Source: Nakamurella alba (GTDB lineage Bacteria > Actinomycetota > Actinomycetes > Mycobacteriales > Nakamurellaceae). Taken from it: a DNA stretch of 64,000 nt. The first letter of the stretch is position 1. Each line of letters opens with the position of its first letter. The stretch is from assembly GCF_009707545.1 (NCBI RefSeq), contig NZ_WLYK01000011.1, positions 186,001 through 250,000 on the forward strand. Reading direction: 5' to 3'. The position numbers and the translations under genes are program-made. Under the pieces are notes generated by a model. The model ran no database searches, had not been told where the DNA came from, and saw only the letters and a program-made list of their open reading frames with translations. Of this stretch, positions 18,076 to 30,728 are shown piece after piece.

Positions 18076-21000
18076 TCATGAGGTGCCCGCCGGTCCGGAG
18101 GCGCCGACCAGCTGCAGGAAGACGTCCTCCAGCCGGTGCCGCGGCGCGGCCGAGCTGACCAGCACGCCCGCCGCCACCAGGGCGCCGATCGCGGCCGGCG
18201 CCGTCACGCCGCCCAGGTCGGCGAACACCGTGCCGTGGCCGGCGGTGGCCTGCTCGGCGATCGATGCCGAGCCGACGCCGTCCATGCCGGTCAGCACGTC
18301 CACCGCCCGCTGCGGGTCGTCGACGACGAACTGCATGTCGCCGGACGTCGCCACCAACTCGGCGACGGTCCCGGACGCGATCGTCCGGCCCTGGTGCATG
18401 ACCACCACGTGCGTGCAGGTCTGCTCCACCTCGGACAGCAGGTGGCTGGACACCAGCACGGTGCGGCCGGTCCGGGCGTACCGCCGGAGCACCTCACGCA
18501 TCGCGTGGATCTGCGGCGGGTCGAGGCCGTTGGTCGGTTCGTCGAGCAGCAGCAGCTCCGGCAGCCCGAGCATCGCCTGGGCGATGGCCAGCCGCTGCCG
18601 CATGCCCTGCGAGTAGGTCTTCACCCGTCGGCGCACGGCGTTGCCCAGCCCGGCTATCTCCAGCGCCTCCTCCATGTGGGCGTCGGCGATGGGCCGGCCG
18701 GTGGCGCCCCAGTACAACTCCAGGTTCGCCTTGCCGGACAGGTGCGGCAGGAAGCCGGACCCTTCGACGAAACTGCCGATGCGGGAGAGGATCTCGGCGC
18801 CGGGTGTGATCTCCCGGCCGAACACCCGGATCTCACCGGCCGTCGGGGTGATCAGACCCATCACCATGCGGAGGGTCGTGGTCTTGCCGGCACCGTTGGG
18901 TCCGAGCAGACCCAGTACCTGGCCGGGTTCGACCCGGAACGAGACCGACTGCACAGCCTTCACCCCGCCCGGGTACGACTTCTCCAGACCGGTGATGACC
19001 AGCGGGATCTCGGGATCGGTGACCCGGTCGGACCCGGCGGCGCGGCCGCGCCGGGTGAGGCCGCCGAAGGCCAACCCGAGGACCATGATGACGCCGAGCA
19101 CGATCAGCGCGATCAGCGCACCGACCGGCACCTCACCGGCGGACACCCGGACGCCGCCGACCTCGGGGACGCTGACCGTCGTCGTGTCGGCGGGCGAGAT
19201 CAGATACGCCGCAGGGGCTGTCGGGCCGGCGAAGGCCTGGTCCGTGGTGGACAGGGTGACCTGGATGCTGTTGCCGGCCTCGATCTGGAAGGCGACGGCC
19301 GGCAGGTCGATCGTGACCTCGGCCGGCGACCCGTCGGCCGGCAGATCGGTGATCCGGACCGGCATCACGGCGGACCCGGCGAGCTCCCGGGTGCCACCGG
19401 GGGAGACCTCGGACAGCGAGGCGAACAGCACCGCCCCGTCGTCGGTCGCGGCGGCGCCCTGCTGGTCACCGGTGATCCCGGCCAGGGCGCCGACGGAGGC
19501 CACCCGGACCGTGATCCGCGGCGACCCGGCGATCACCGTCAGCTCCGCCATCGGCGCCGAGGTGAACCGCGCCGACTGCCCGGGCAACGCGCTGACCAGG
19601 CCGCCCAGACTGCCCAGGGCGCTGCCGAGCACCCCGGAGAGTCCGGGCAGCGAGGTGATCGAGGCGGGATAGCCGCCGGGCGGGTTGACGACGACCTGGG
19701 TCGACCCGGTCAGCGGGATGTCCTGCCGGTTCGTCGTGCTGCCGGCGGTCAGGCCGGGATAGGCGGTCGCCTCCAGGGTCCGGGTGCGGGCGCGGCCGGT
19801 GTCGGAGAGCGGACCGGCGACGCCGTAGACGAACCCGGTCGACGGCGCCGCGCCGGCCCCGTCGTTGATCAGGTAATGGGTGAACCAGTCGCTGATCCGG
19901 TCCCGGGTGACCTGGTCCGGGCTGCCGCCGTCGTGGCCGCCGGCGTACCAGGTCATCGCGACCGTGGTGCCGTTCGCCGCGATGGCGCGGGCATTGGCGT
20001 CGGCCTGGTCCAGGCCGAACAGGGTGTCGCGCTCGCCCTGCACGATCAGGGTCGGCGCGGTGATGTCGCCGACGACGGCCTTCGGGCTGGACCGCTCGAG
20101 CAGGGCCTGCAGCTCCGGGGTGATCCGGCCGGTCTGCGCGGCCTGCGAGTACGCGGCGCAGATGTCCAGCCGCAGCCGGCCGCAGCCGGCGGCCTGGACC
20201 GCGGCGGCGCCGTCACCGCCGGCCGGGAACCCGGACGGCGGGCCGGTGGGGGCGCCGGAACCGGTCGTTCCGCCGTCGGGAACCGTTGTGGCGTCGGTGC
20301 TGTCGGTCGAATTGCCGCCACCGCCGCCGCGGAAACCGGAGTCGCCGTTGTCGGTCGGGGCGACACCGTTCGTGCCGGACTCGAGCAGGCTGCCGGTGGT
20401 GATCGAGGTGATCAGCGACGCGGCCCAGGCCTTCTTGAACACGCCGTCCGCCGATCCCGGGACGTCCGCCGGCGTGGTGCCGGTGTCAGCGGCGTCGTCG
20501 GCGGGGACCAGGCCGTTCGGGAACAGCGACTGGGACAGGTCGTTCCAGGTGATCAGCGGCGCCACCGCGTCGACCCGCTGGTCGGTCCCGGCCAGCATCA
20601 GCGACAGCGCGCCGCCGTAGGAACCGCCGGTGACGCCCACCCGCGGGTCGTCGGGGCCGTCCTGGACCACCTCGGGCCGGTCCGCCAGCCAGTCGACCAG
20701 CGCCCGGGCGTCCGGCACCTCGTAGTCGAGCGAGTCGAGCGAGATCTGGCCGGTCGAGCGGCCGAACCCGCGGGCCGAGTAGGCCAGCACGACGAAGCCG
20801 TCCGCGGCCAGCTCGCGGGCGTCGGCGGCCACCGAGGCCTTCGACCCGCCGAACCCGTGCGCCATGATCACGGCCGGGGCCGGGGTCACTGCCGGGAGGT
20901 AGAGGGTGGCGTCCAGGTTGACCGGGTCGTCGGTGTCCGGACCGCCCGGCACCGTGATGGTGTGGTCGCTCGTCGCGATGGTCGGGGTGCTGCTGCCGGA

Positions 21001-21105
21001 ACGGAACACCAGCACACCGACCCCGGCCAGCACGACCACCACCACTACCGCGGCGACGATCTTCCGGGTGCGGCCGGCCAGCAGTCGGGAGAGCCGGGCC
21101 TTCAC
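18076..21105 (-). CDS. S15/CocE-type alpha/beta hydrolase fused to an ABC ATPase
   Basis: A single chain of about 1009 residues. Residues 1-15 are basic and 16-34 are a membrane anchor (KIVAAVVVVVVLAGVGVLVF). The extracytoplasmic part is an alpha/beta hydrolase: nucleophile elbow GGSYGG near residue 161, acid in QGERDTLFG, His in WYAGGHDGG, then a PepX-C-like beta domain ending SPADTTTV. A second membrane helix (about 656-678, VGALIALIVLGVIMVLGLAF) leads to a cytoplasmic ABC ATPase with Walker A GPNGAGKT (about 733), signature YSQGMRQR, Walker B LLLLDEPTNGLDP and H-loop SSHLL. The permease is the next gene. The start (GTG 21105) is uncertain; there is no ribosome site and the frame is open up to 21249. 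Confidence 0.9.
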   Translation of the reverse strand: MKARLSRLLAGRTRKIVAAVVVVVVLAGVGVLVFRSGSSTPTIATSDHTITVPGGPDTDDPVNLDATLYLPAVTPAPAVIMAHGFGGSKASVAADARELAADGFVVLAYSARGFGRSTGQISLDSLDYEVPDARALVDWLADRPEVVQDGPDDPRVGVTGGSYGGALSLMLAGTDQRVDAVAPLITWNDLSQSLFPNGLVPADDAADTGTTPADVPGSADGVFKKAWAASLITSITTGSLLESGTNGVAPTDNGDSGFRGGGGGNSTDSTDATTVPDGGTTGSGAPTGPPSGFPAGGDGAAAVQAAGCGRLRLDICAAYSQAAQTGRITPELQALLERSSPKAVVGDITAPTLIVQGERDTLFGLDQADANARAIAANGTTVAMTWYAGGHDGGSPDQVTRDRISDWFTHYLINDGAGAAPSTGFVYGVAGPLSDTGRARTRTLEATAYPGLTAGSTTNRQDIPLTGSTQVVVNPPGGYPASITSLPGLSGVLGSALGSLGGLVSALPGQSARFTSAPMAELTVIAGSPRITVRVASVGALAGITGDQQGAAATDDGAVLFASLSEVSPGGTRELAGSAVMPVRITDLPADGSPAEVTIDLPAVAFQIEAGNSIQVTLSTTDQAFAGPTAPAAYLISPADTTTVSVPEVGGVRVSAGEVPVGALIALIVLGVIMVLGLAFGGLTRRGRAAGSDRVTDPEIPLVITGLEKSYPGGVKAVQSVSFRVEPGQVLGLLGPNGAGKTTTLRMVMGLITPTAGEIRVFGREITPGAEILSRIGSFVEGSGFLPHLSGKANLELYWGATGRPIADAHMEEALEIAGLGNAVRRRVKTYSQGMRQRLAIAQAMLGLPELLLLDEPTNGLDPPQIHAMREVLRRYARTGRTVLVSSHLLSEVEQTCTHVVVMHQGRTIASGTVAELVATSGDMQFVVDDPQRAVDVLTGMDGVGSASIAEQATAGHGTVFADLGGVTAPAAIGALVAAGVLVSSAAPRHRLEDVFLQLVGASGPAGTS

Positions 21106-21330
21106 CGGGCACCGGCCGCGGGCGTCGGGCAGGGCGGCATGACCGAGATGTCCGGACCGAGGTCGGCGCAGGGGTGAGGGAGGTGCACCAGACAACAGTG
21201 CCAGAAGTGGACGCCGGGTCGCCTCAGGGTGAACCCCGATGTGCGCCACATCCCGTCCGCCCGGTACCCGGACCGTCCCCGTCCTGCCCCGACAGCACTG
21301 ACAAGTGCATGCGGACTAACCTCGACCGAC

Positions 21331-23316
21331 ATGAAGGCCGCTGATCTGGAAACCCTGCACACGTTGTCCCGGCCCGCACTGCTGCACGACGGCAGAGTCG
21401 TCGTCGCGCTGGCCCGGCCGGACCTGGAGTCCAACAAGTACCAGGGCGGCCTGTGGGTCATCGATCCGGATGCGCCACCCGTGGAAGGCGGGAGCACGCC
21501 TGCCGCAACACGTCTCACCTTCGGCGGCCGTGACTCGGCCCCGGTGGCGTCGCCGGACGGTCGCAGTATCGTCTTCCTCCGTGCGGTCGACGGTGGCAAG
21601 CCACAACTGATGCTGATGCCCGCCGACGGCGGCGAGCCGCGCACGCTGATCTCGCCGCCGCTGGGTGCCGGCGGGGTGGTGTTCTCCCCCGACGGCACGC
21701 GGATCGCCTACGTGGCAGGGGTTCCCGAGCAGGGGAGGTACGGGACCGACGAGAAGATCGACGGCGATGCGGAGGCGCCGCGACCGATCCGGGCGATGAA
21801 CTACCGCCGCGACGGCCGTGGCTTCCTGGCCGACCAGCCGTTGCAGGTCTTCGTGCTCGGGCTGGCCGAGGGGTCGGAGCCGGTGCAGCTCACCGGCAGT
21901 TCCGTCGATGTCGGCGAGATCGCCTTCACCGCAGACGGATCCGCGCTGCTGGTGACCCGCTCGGAGGGAGCCGACACCTTCCGGGAGGACCTGTTGCGCC
22001 TCCCGCTGCCGCCGGCCGACGGTGCCGACGGTGCCGACGAGAAGGGCGAGCGGGCGCTGGAGGAAGGTGTGGTGAAGGCCGTCGAGTTCTCCGGCGGCCT
22101 GTCCGGCCAGCGCGACACCGATGCCGGGCTGCTGTTCGTCGCCGTGCCGTTCGAGGGTGTCGACTACTCCGGCCGCACCGCCGGGGTGCACCTGGCGACC
22201 GCCGACGGGTCGGTCCGCCGGCTGACCGACACCGAGACGGTCGACATCGACCTGGAGTCGGGCACCCCGGTCCTGCGGGACGGCCGGGTGCTGGCGGGTG
22301 TGCTGCACCGCGGTCGGGTGGAGCTGCGCACCTTCCCGGTGGACGCCGCTGACCTCCCGCTGGAGGCCATGCACGTCCTGCTGGGCGGCGAACTCGTCGT
22401 CCGGTCGTTCACCGTGCGGGGCGACCGGCTCGCCGCCGTGGTCGGGGTGCCGGGTGACCCGGCCGAGGTGGTCGTGCTCGACCTGACCGACGGCACCCAC
22501 CGGACCGTGAGCGACTTCGGCGCCGTGCTGGCCGCGGGCGCCTGTCGGCAGGTCGAGATCACCGCCATCGCGCCGGACGGCTATCCGGTGCACGGGTTCC
22601 TGGTGCTGCCGGAGGGCGACGGTCCGCACCCGGTGCTGCTGGACGTGCACGGTGGCCCGCACGCGCAGTACACCTGGGGCTTCTTCGACGAGGCCCAGGC
22701 GTACGCCGGCGCCGGGTACGCCGTGGTGCTGCCGAACCCGCGGGGTTCGGCAGGTTACGGCCAGGAACACGGGATGGCCGTCCGCTACCGGATGGGCACC
22801 GTCGACGTCGCGGACGTGCTGGCGTTGCTGGACGCCGCCCTGGAGCGGGCCGACCTCGACGCCGAGCGGGTGGGCGTGATGGGCGGCTCCTACGGGGGCT
22901 TCATGACATCCTGGCTGGTCGCGCACCACCCGGAGCGGTTCGTCGCCGGGATCAGCGAGCGGGCGGTGAACGCCTGGGACTCGTTCGCCGGGTCCAGCGA
23001 CATCGGCTGGTTCTTCGCGGAGAACTACGTCGGCACCACCCGGGACGCCCAGTGGCAGGCCTCCCCGCTGGCCTACGCCGACAAGGTCGGGGTACCGCTG
23101 CTGATCATCCACTCGGAGCAGGACTGGCGGTGCCCGGTCGAGCAGGCGCAGCGACTGTTCGTGGCGCTCCGGCTGCGCGGGGCCGAGACGGAGATGCTGC
23201 TGTTCCCGGGTGAGGGACACGAGCTGTCCCGGTCCGGGCGGCCGCAGCACCGTGCGCAGCGGTTCGCCGCGATCCTCGACTGGTGGGAGCGGTACCTCCC
23301 GGTTCGCGCCACCTGA
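21331..23316 (+). CDS. S9-family serine peptidase (acylaminoacyl-peptidase type)
   Basis: The 661-residue protein has a beta-propeller N-terminal part with WD40-like repeats (SPDGRSIVFLR, SPDGTRIAYVAG, TADGSALLVTR). The C-terminal prolyl-oligopeptidase domain has nucleophile GGSYGGFMTS, catalytic Asp in SEQDWRCP and catalytic His in GEGHELSR. It is likely a cytoplasmic oligopeptidase or acyl-peptide hydrolase, as no signal peptide is present. ATG 21331 lies 9 nt after TAACCT, so it is probably leaderless. It diverges from the fusion hydrolase gene. Confidence 0.93.
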   Translation: MKAADLETLHTLSRPALLHDGRVVVALARPDLESNKYQGGLWVIDPDAPPVEGGSTPAATRLTFGGRDSAPVASPDGRSIVFLRAVDGGKPQLMLMPADGGEPRTLISPPLGAGGVVFSPDGTRIAYVAGVPEQGRYGTDEKIDGDAEAPRPIRAMNYRRDGRGFLADQPLQVFVLGLAEGSEPVQLTGSSVDVGEIAFTADGSALLVTRSEGADTFREDLLRLPLPPADGADGADEKGERALEEGVVKAVEFSGGLSGQRDTDAGLLFVAVPFEGVDYSGRTAGVHLATADGSVRRLTDTETVDIDLESGTPVLRDGRVLAGVLHRGRVELRTFPVDAADLPLEAMHVLLGGELVVRSFTVRGDRLAAVVGVPGDPAEVVVLDLTDGTHRTVSDFGAVLAAGACRQVEITAIAPDGYPVHGFLVLPEGDGPHPVLLDVHGGPHAQYTWGFFDEAQAYAGAGYAVVLPNPRGSAGYGQEHGMAVRYRMGTVDVADVLALLDAALERADLDAERVGVMGGSYGGFMTSWLVAHHPERFVAGISERAVNAWDSFAGSSDIGWFFAENYVGTTRDAQWQASPLAYADKVGVPLLIIHSEQDWRCPVEQAQRLFVALRLRGAETEMLLFPGEGHELSRSGRPQHRAQRFAAILDWWERYLPVRAT

Positions 23317-23473
23317 CCGGACCGGTCATCGGTGCGTCACCGTCCGGACATCCCCCGATCACCGACCGGGCAGTGATCATCGTGCTCGGAACACCGTTGC
23401 CACTCAGGGCTTCTCGGGGTCATCCCTGATCTTTCCCCGGTGTCGGTCCGCTCAAGGCGTAAAGCATTGGGGA

Positions 23474-23496
23474 CTGTCGGTGCCCGGCCTCATACT
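23474..23496 (+). promoter_or_regulatory. RecA-NDp-like promoter of the DHA2 efflux gene
   Basis: CTGTCGGTG (23474-23482), 8 nt, CATACT (23491-23496). The upstream half is identical to those of polA and uvrB; the -10 has C in place of the first T. TTGGGG (23467-23472) also lies 18 nt before the -10 and could serve as an ordinary -35. Confidence 0.6.
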
Positions 23497-23537
23497 GCTG
23501 TGCGGTTGTCCCCGACCGCTACAGAGAGGTCACAGGA

Positions 23538-25163
23538 ATGTCCGATCGCACCGATCCCGGTCGTACCGAGAAGGACGCGTCGCAGGACGCGGTGGCGCAC
23601 CATCTCGACCCACGGCGATGGTGGGCGCTGGTGATCATCGGCGGCACCCAGCTGATGGTGATCCTCGACGCGACCATCGTGAACGTGGCCCTGCCGCACG
23701 CCTCCGCGGCGCTCGAGATCGCACCGGCCGACCGGCAGTGGCTGGTGACGGCCTATGCGCTGCCGTTCGGCGCCCTGCTGCTGCTCGGCGGCCGGATCGC
23801 CGACTACATCGGCCGCAAACGCATGCTGATCATCGCGCTGTCCGGCTTCGCCATCGCCTCGGCCATCGGCGGTGCCGCGCAGTCGCCGGGGATGCTCTTC
23901 GCCGCTCGCGCCCTGCAGGGCGTCTTCGGCGCGATCATGGCCCCGGCCGCCCTGGCCCTGGTCACGGTGACCTTCATCGAGGCCAAGGAGCGGGCGAAGG
24001 CGTTCGCCGTGTTCGGTGCGATCGCCGGCGGTGGCGCCGCGATCGGGCTCGTCCTGGGTGGTGTGCTCACCGAGTACGTGGACTGGCGTTGGTGCCTGTT
24101 CGTCAACATCCCGGTCGCGGTGATCGCCGCCGGGTTCGCGATCCCGGTGCTGCGGGAATCGCGAGCTCCCTCGAACGGCCACTACGACGTGCTCGGTGCG
24201 ATCCTGGCCACCGGTGGCCTCGCCGCGATCGTCTGGGGGTTCACGCGGGCCATCGACCACTCGTGGGGGTCGATCGACGTGCTCGGTTGGCTGCTCGGCG
24301 GCCTGGTGCTGATCGTCCTGTTCGTCGTCCGCGAGCGGGCGACCGACAATCCGCTGCTGCCACTGCGCATCTTCGCCAACCGGAACCGCACCGGTGCCTA
24401 TGTCGTGGGGCTGCTGGTCGGCACCGGGTTGTTCGGCTTCTTCCTCTTCATCACCTACTTCCTGCAGTACGTGAAGCAGTACACGCCGCTGGAGGCGGGC
24501 CTGGCGTTCCTGCCGTTCAGCGCCGGTGTCATCGTCGGTGCCGGAGTCGGCTCGCAGCTCGTGCTGAAGGTCGGGCCACGGGTGATCGTCCCGGCGGGTC
24601 TCGTGCTCGGCGTGATCGGCCTGGCCTGGCTCGGCACGATCGATCTGGACAGCAGCTACGCCGGGCACATCCTGCCCGCCCAGTTGATCATCTCGGTCGG
24701 TATGGGATTCATCTTCATGTCGACGACGAACGTTGCGCTGGTCGGCATCTCGCCCGACGACGCCGGCGTGGCCAGTGCCATGGTCAACACCGCCCAGCAG
24801 ATCGGCGGTTCACTGGGCACGGCACTGCTGTCCACCATCGCGGCGACCGCGACGGCCACCTATGCGGCTGCCAACCCGCCGCAGATCCCGCCCGGGATCT
24901 CGCCGGCGCAGCTCTCCGCTGCACAGGAGACCCTGGTGTCGTTGCAGTCCTCGACCGATGCGTCGGCCTTCCAGGCGGCCATCGAGGCGAACCCGGCCGT
25001 GGGCGTGCTCGCCCAAGCCCTGAACGCCGCGAACGTCGACGGCTACGGGGTTGCGTTCCTGTGGTCGGCGGGTCTGTTCGCCCTCGCCGGCGTCGCCTCG
25101 CTCCTGCTCATCCACGCGGGCCGGCAGGACGTCCCGCAGGGCGAGCACACCGCGATGATCTGA
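23538..25163 (+). CDS. DHA2-family MFS multidrug efflux transporter
   Basis: The 541-residue protein has 14 hydrophobic segments. It carries the DHA2 signatures LDATIVNVALPHAS in the first helix and GGRIADYIGRKRMLI as the loop 2-3 motif A, followed by ALALVTVTFIEAKERAKAFAVFGAIAGGGAAIGLVLGG (motif C region) in three parts. It should be a proton-driven drug exporter of the EmrB/QacA type. GAGAGG and AGGA precede ATG 23538. No regulator gene is adjacent; its promoter looks DNA-damage responsive. Confidence 0.93.
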   Translation: MSDRTDPGRTEKDASQDAVAHHLDPRRWWALVIIGGTQLMVILDATIVNVALPHASAALEIAPADRQWLVTAYALPFGALLLLGGRIADYIGRKRMLIIALSGFAIASAIGGAAQSPGMLFAARALQGVFGAIMAPAALALVTVTFIEAKERAKAFAVFGAIAGGGAAIGLVLGGVLTEYVDWRWCLFVNIPVAVIAAGFAIPVLRESRAPSNGHYDVLGAILATGGLAAIVWGFTRAIDHSWGSIDVLGWLLGGLVLIVLFVVRERATDNPLLPLRIFANRNRTGAYVVGLLVGTGLFGFFLFITYFLQYVKQYTPLEAGLAFLPFSAGVIVGAGVGSQLVLKVGPRVIVPAGLVLGVIGLAWLGTIDLDSSYAGHILPAQLIISVGMGFIFMSTTNVALVGISPDDAGVASAMVNTAQQIGGSLGTALLSTIAATATATYAAANPPQIPPGISPAQLSAAQETLVSLQSSTDASAFQAAIEANPAVGVLAQALNAANVDGYGVAFLWSAGLFALAGVASLLLIHAGRQDVPQGEHTAMI

Positions 25164-25186
25164 TCGGTCCCGGCCGAGAAAACGGC

Positions 25187-25216
25187 GGGCCCGCGGTTGT
25201 CACCGACCGCGGGTCC
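25187..25216. terminator. Bidirectional terminator between convergent genes
   Basis: GGGCCCGCGGT (25187-25197) pairs with ACCGCGGGTCC (25206-25216) with one mismatch. AGAAAA on the left gives a T run when read on the minus strand, so it should stop transcription of the MBL gene best. Confidence 0.7.
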
Positions 25217-25231
25217 GCTGCCGGGCCCGGG

Positions 25232-25900
25232 TCACCAGCCGCGGGCCCGCCACTCCCCGAGGTGCGGGCGCTCGGCGCCGAGGGTGGTGTCGTCGCCGTG
25301 GCCGGGGTAGACCCAGGTGTCGTCGCGCAGACGGTCGAACACCCGTTGCTCGAGATCGTCCATCAGGCTGGTGAAGTCCTCCGGCGTGGTGGTACGGCCG
25401 GGGCCGCCGGGGAAGAGCGAGTCCCCGGTGAACAGGTGCGCGCGGCCGCCGGGCTCGGTGTACAGCAGCGCCACCGACCCCGGGGTGTGCCCGCGGAGCT
25501 TGATCGCCTCGAGATGTGTGCTGCCCAAGGGCACTTCGTCGCCCTGCTGCAGTGCGACGTCGGTCGGCACCGGCAGGTCGGCCGCGTCCTCGGCGCCCGC
25601 GTACAGGTTGGCGCCGGTCTGCCCGGCGATCCCGCCGAGGGCCTGCCAGTGGTCGTAGTGGCCGTGCGTCGTCACGATGCTGCGCAGCCGCGGGCGGTCC
25701 GGGCCGTCACCGAGCAGGTCGGCCAGCCGGTCCACGTCGTTGGCCGCGTCGATCAGCAGCCCGTCGCCGGTGGCCTTGTCCACCAGCAGATAGGCGTTGT
25801 TGTCCATCGGCCCGACGGAGATCTTGGTGATCGTGATGTCGTCCAGGGACCGGGTCGCGGCCCCGCCGCCGGGCTCGACATGTCCGCTGTAGTCGCTCAT
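25232..25900 (-). CDS. MBL-fold metallo-hydrolase (glyoxalase II-like)
   Basis: The 222-residue protein has the metal-binding THGHYDH motif near residue 80, a second His in LRGHTPGSVALL, Asp in FTGDSLFPGGPGR and a final His in WVYPGHGDDTT, the full set for a binuclear zinc site. The NNAYLLVD segment near residue 35 is typical of glyoxalase-II-like enzymes. Substrate not determined. ATG 25900 is preferred: TAGGTT lies 7 nt upstream, suggesting leaderless transcription. A TTG at 25909 is the alternative. Confidence 0.9.
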   Translation of the reverse strand: MSDYSGHVEPGGGAATRSLDDITITKISVGPMDNNAYLLVDKATGDGLLIDAANDVDRLADLLGDGPDRPRLRSIVTTHGHYDHWQALGGIAGQTGANLYAGAEDAADLPVPTDVALQQGDEVPLGSTHLEAIKLRGHTPGSVALLYTEPGGRAHLFTGDSLFPGGPGRTTTPEDFTSLMDDLEQRVFDRLRDDTWVYPGHGDDTTLGAERPHLGEWRARGW

Positions 25901-26045
25901 GTCCGCCAACCTATCGGGACCGTGCGGGTCCGGGCCTGCGGGGTGTGAGGTGGCCCGGGGTGTCGGGCGGCCGTGTGCGTGGCCTGGCCCGGTGCCGTGC
26001 TCCGGTCACCGCATCGGTTCCTCCGGCCGGAGTGCCGCGGCCGGA

Positions 26046-27113
26046 TCAGTGCGGCCGGACCAGGATGCCTTCCACCGACCCTTCGGCCGCGGAGATCCTG
26101 GCCGCGTCGATCACGGCCGCGGTGTGCACGGCATCGAGCGGGTCGACCGGCGCCGGACCGTTCCCGGCGACCCAGGCGGCGACAGTGGGGTAGTAGGTGT
26201 CCCACCGGCCCCGCTCGGCGGGCACCGGCCGGGATCCTTCGGCCGTGGTGAGAACGCCCCATGCCGATTCGGGTTCGACGCCCCAGTCATCGCCGAGCGA
26301 GGCGGGCGAGCCGCCGTCCTTCAGCTGCGACTCCTGGACGTCGAAGCCGTCGATCAGGAAGCCACCGCGGTCGCCGCTGACCTGGAACCGCGGGCCGCCG
26401 GCGGCCGTCGCCATGCCGGCGGCCAGCGTGCTGTGGACGCCGCCGACGTGGGTCAGGTGCAGTTCGACGTCGTCCTCGGCGCCGGCTCCGGGCCGCACGG
26501 TGCGCAGGTCGGCATGCACCTCCACGACGGGGCCGAGCAGTTGCACCGCCTGGTCGATCAGGTGCGGGCCGAGATCCAGCAGGGTGCCGCCGCCCTCGTC
26601 GGAGGTGCCGCCGCTCCAGCCCGCCTTGACCGGTCGGAATCGGTCGATGCGCGAGGTGAACCGGTGCACCGTGCCGAGCTCGCCGCCCTCGACGAGCCGC
26701 CGGACCGTCAGGAAGTCGCTGTCCCATCGGCGGTTCTGGTAGACGGTCAGCCGCCCGCCGATCTCCTGTGCGTGCGCGACCAGCTCCGTGGCGAACTCGG
26801 CGGTCAGGGCGAACGGCTTGTCGACGACCACCGCCAGGCCGAGGTCCAGCGCCTCCCGGGCGACGGCCGTATGCGTGGCCGACGGCGTCGTCACGGTGAC
26901 CCCCTGCACCCCGAGTTCGACCAGCCCGGCGAGGTCGTCCACGCAGACGACCCCGGGATGCGCGGCGGCGACCTGCTCCCGACGGCCCGGGTCGCGGGTC
27001 ACCACGGCGGCCAGTTCCAGGCCGGCGGCGGAGGAGATCAACGGGGCGTGGAAGACCCGGCCGCCGGACCCGAAGCCGGCCAGCGCCCACCGCACGGTGC
27101 TCATGGCCGACAT
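26046..27113 (-). CDS. Gfo/Idh/MocA-family oxidoreductase
   Basis: The 355-residue protein starts with a Rossmann NAD(P) domain (VRWALAGFGSGGRVFHAPL), followed by the catalytic-region motif VVVDKPFALT (the EKP-like lysine, here DKP). The C-terminal alpha/beta domain includes GGGTLLDLGPHLIDQAVQLLG, with the conserved His of the family. It oxidises or reduces a sugar or polyol-like substrate, unknown here. ATG 27113 follows GAGGAG by 8 nt; ATG 27104 is an alternative. It diverges from uvrA. Confidence 0.9.
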   Translation of the reverse strand: MSAMSTVRWALAGFGSGGRVFHAPLISSAAGLELAAVVTRDPGRREQVAAAHPGVVCVDDLAGLVELGVQGVTVTTPSATHTAVAREALDLGLAVVVDKPFALTAEFATELVAHAQEIGGRLTVYQNRRWDSDFLTVRRLVEGGELGTVHRFTSRIDRFRPVKAGWSGGTSDEGGGTLLDLGPHLIDQAVQLLGPVVEVHADLRTVRPGAGAEDDVELHLTHVGGVHSTLAAGMATAAGGPRFQVSGDRGGFLIDGFDVQESQLKDGGSPASLGDDWGVEPESAWGVLTTAEGSRPVPAERGRWDTYYPTVAAWVAGNGPAPVDPLDAVHTAAVIDAARISAAEGSVEGILVRPH

Positions 27114-27194
27114 CCTGCCCGCTCCTCGATCCCGACATGAGGGTCGGCACCCGTTCCGACGCCCGGATCGGCCCTGACCTGCGCCGACACCGGA

Positions 27195-27217
27195 CTGTCG
27201 GACCCCGCGCCTAGCAT
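27195..27217 (+). promoter_or_regulatory. RecA-NDp/PafBC-type promoter of uvrA
   Basis: CTGTCGGAC (27195-27203), 8 nt, TAGCAT (27212-27217). The core TGTCGG and the TANNNT box match; the last two bases of the upstream half differ from the consensus. The uvrA GTG lies 8 nt after the -10. Confidence 0.68.
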
Positions 27218-27225
27218 GGCTCATC

Positions 27226-30393
<3,168 letters not shown>

Positions 30394-30728
30394 TCGTCGG
30401 GCTCGGTCACGGGGCGGATCGGCTGCTGCCGCTCCGCGCACTGCCGTGAGTCTGCGCCGGTCGGCGTGGTCGGCCGGTCTGTCAGCTGGCCTCCGCCCGG
30501 TCGGCGGCACTGCCGCCGCGGTCCACTGCGGGGTCGCACCGAGTCGGGGGGCCGGGCTCGCGTTCATCGATCGAGATTCGTCCCTCGGCCGGCGGCCGCG
30601 GACACCGCACAGGTCGGGGTGCGCCGGTCGGCCGACTCGTGGCCGTCGGCGAGGGTTCATCCGTGTGTCAACAGCTGTGCGGGTCCGGTGGCCGGGACAC
30701 CCCCTCCGATCTGGGACACTGGGTCATC
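30394..30728. other. Gap between uvrA and hisE
   Basis: No gene is supported. The last 15 bases hold a candidate -10 (GACACT, 30715-30720) placed 8 nt before the hisE GTG. A small GGCGGC-ACT-GCCGCC hairpin lies near 30503. Confidence 0.5.

Noticed and set aside
23314..23335. Short palindrome TGACCGG-A-CCGGTCA at the stop of the S9 peptidase gene
   Set aside because: A 7-bp stem with a one-base loop cannot fold as a terminator; likely chance in GC-rich DNA.
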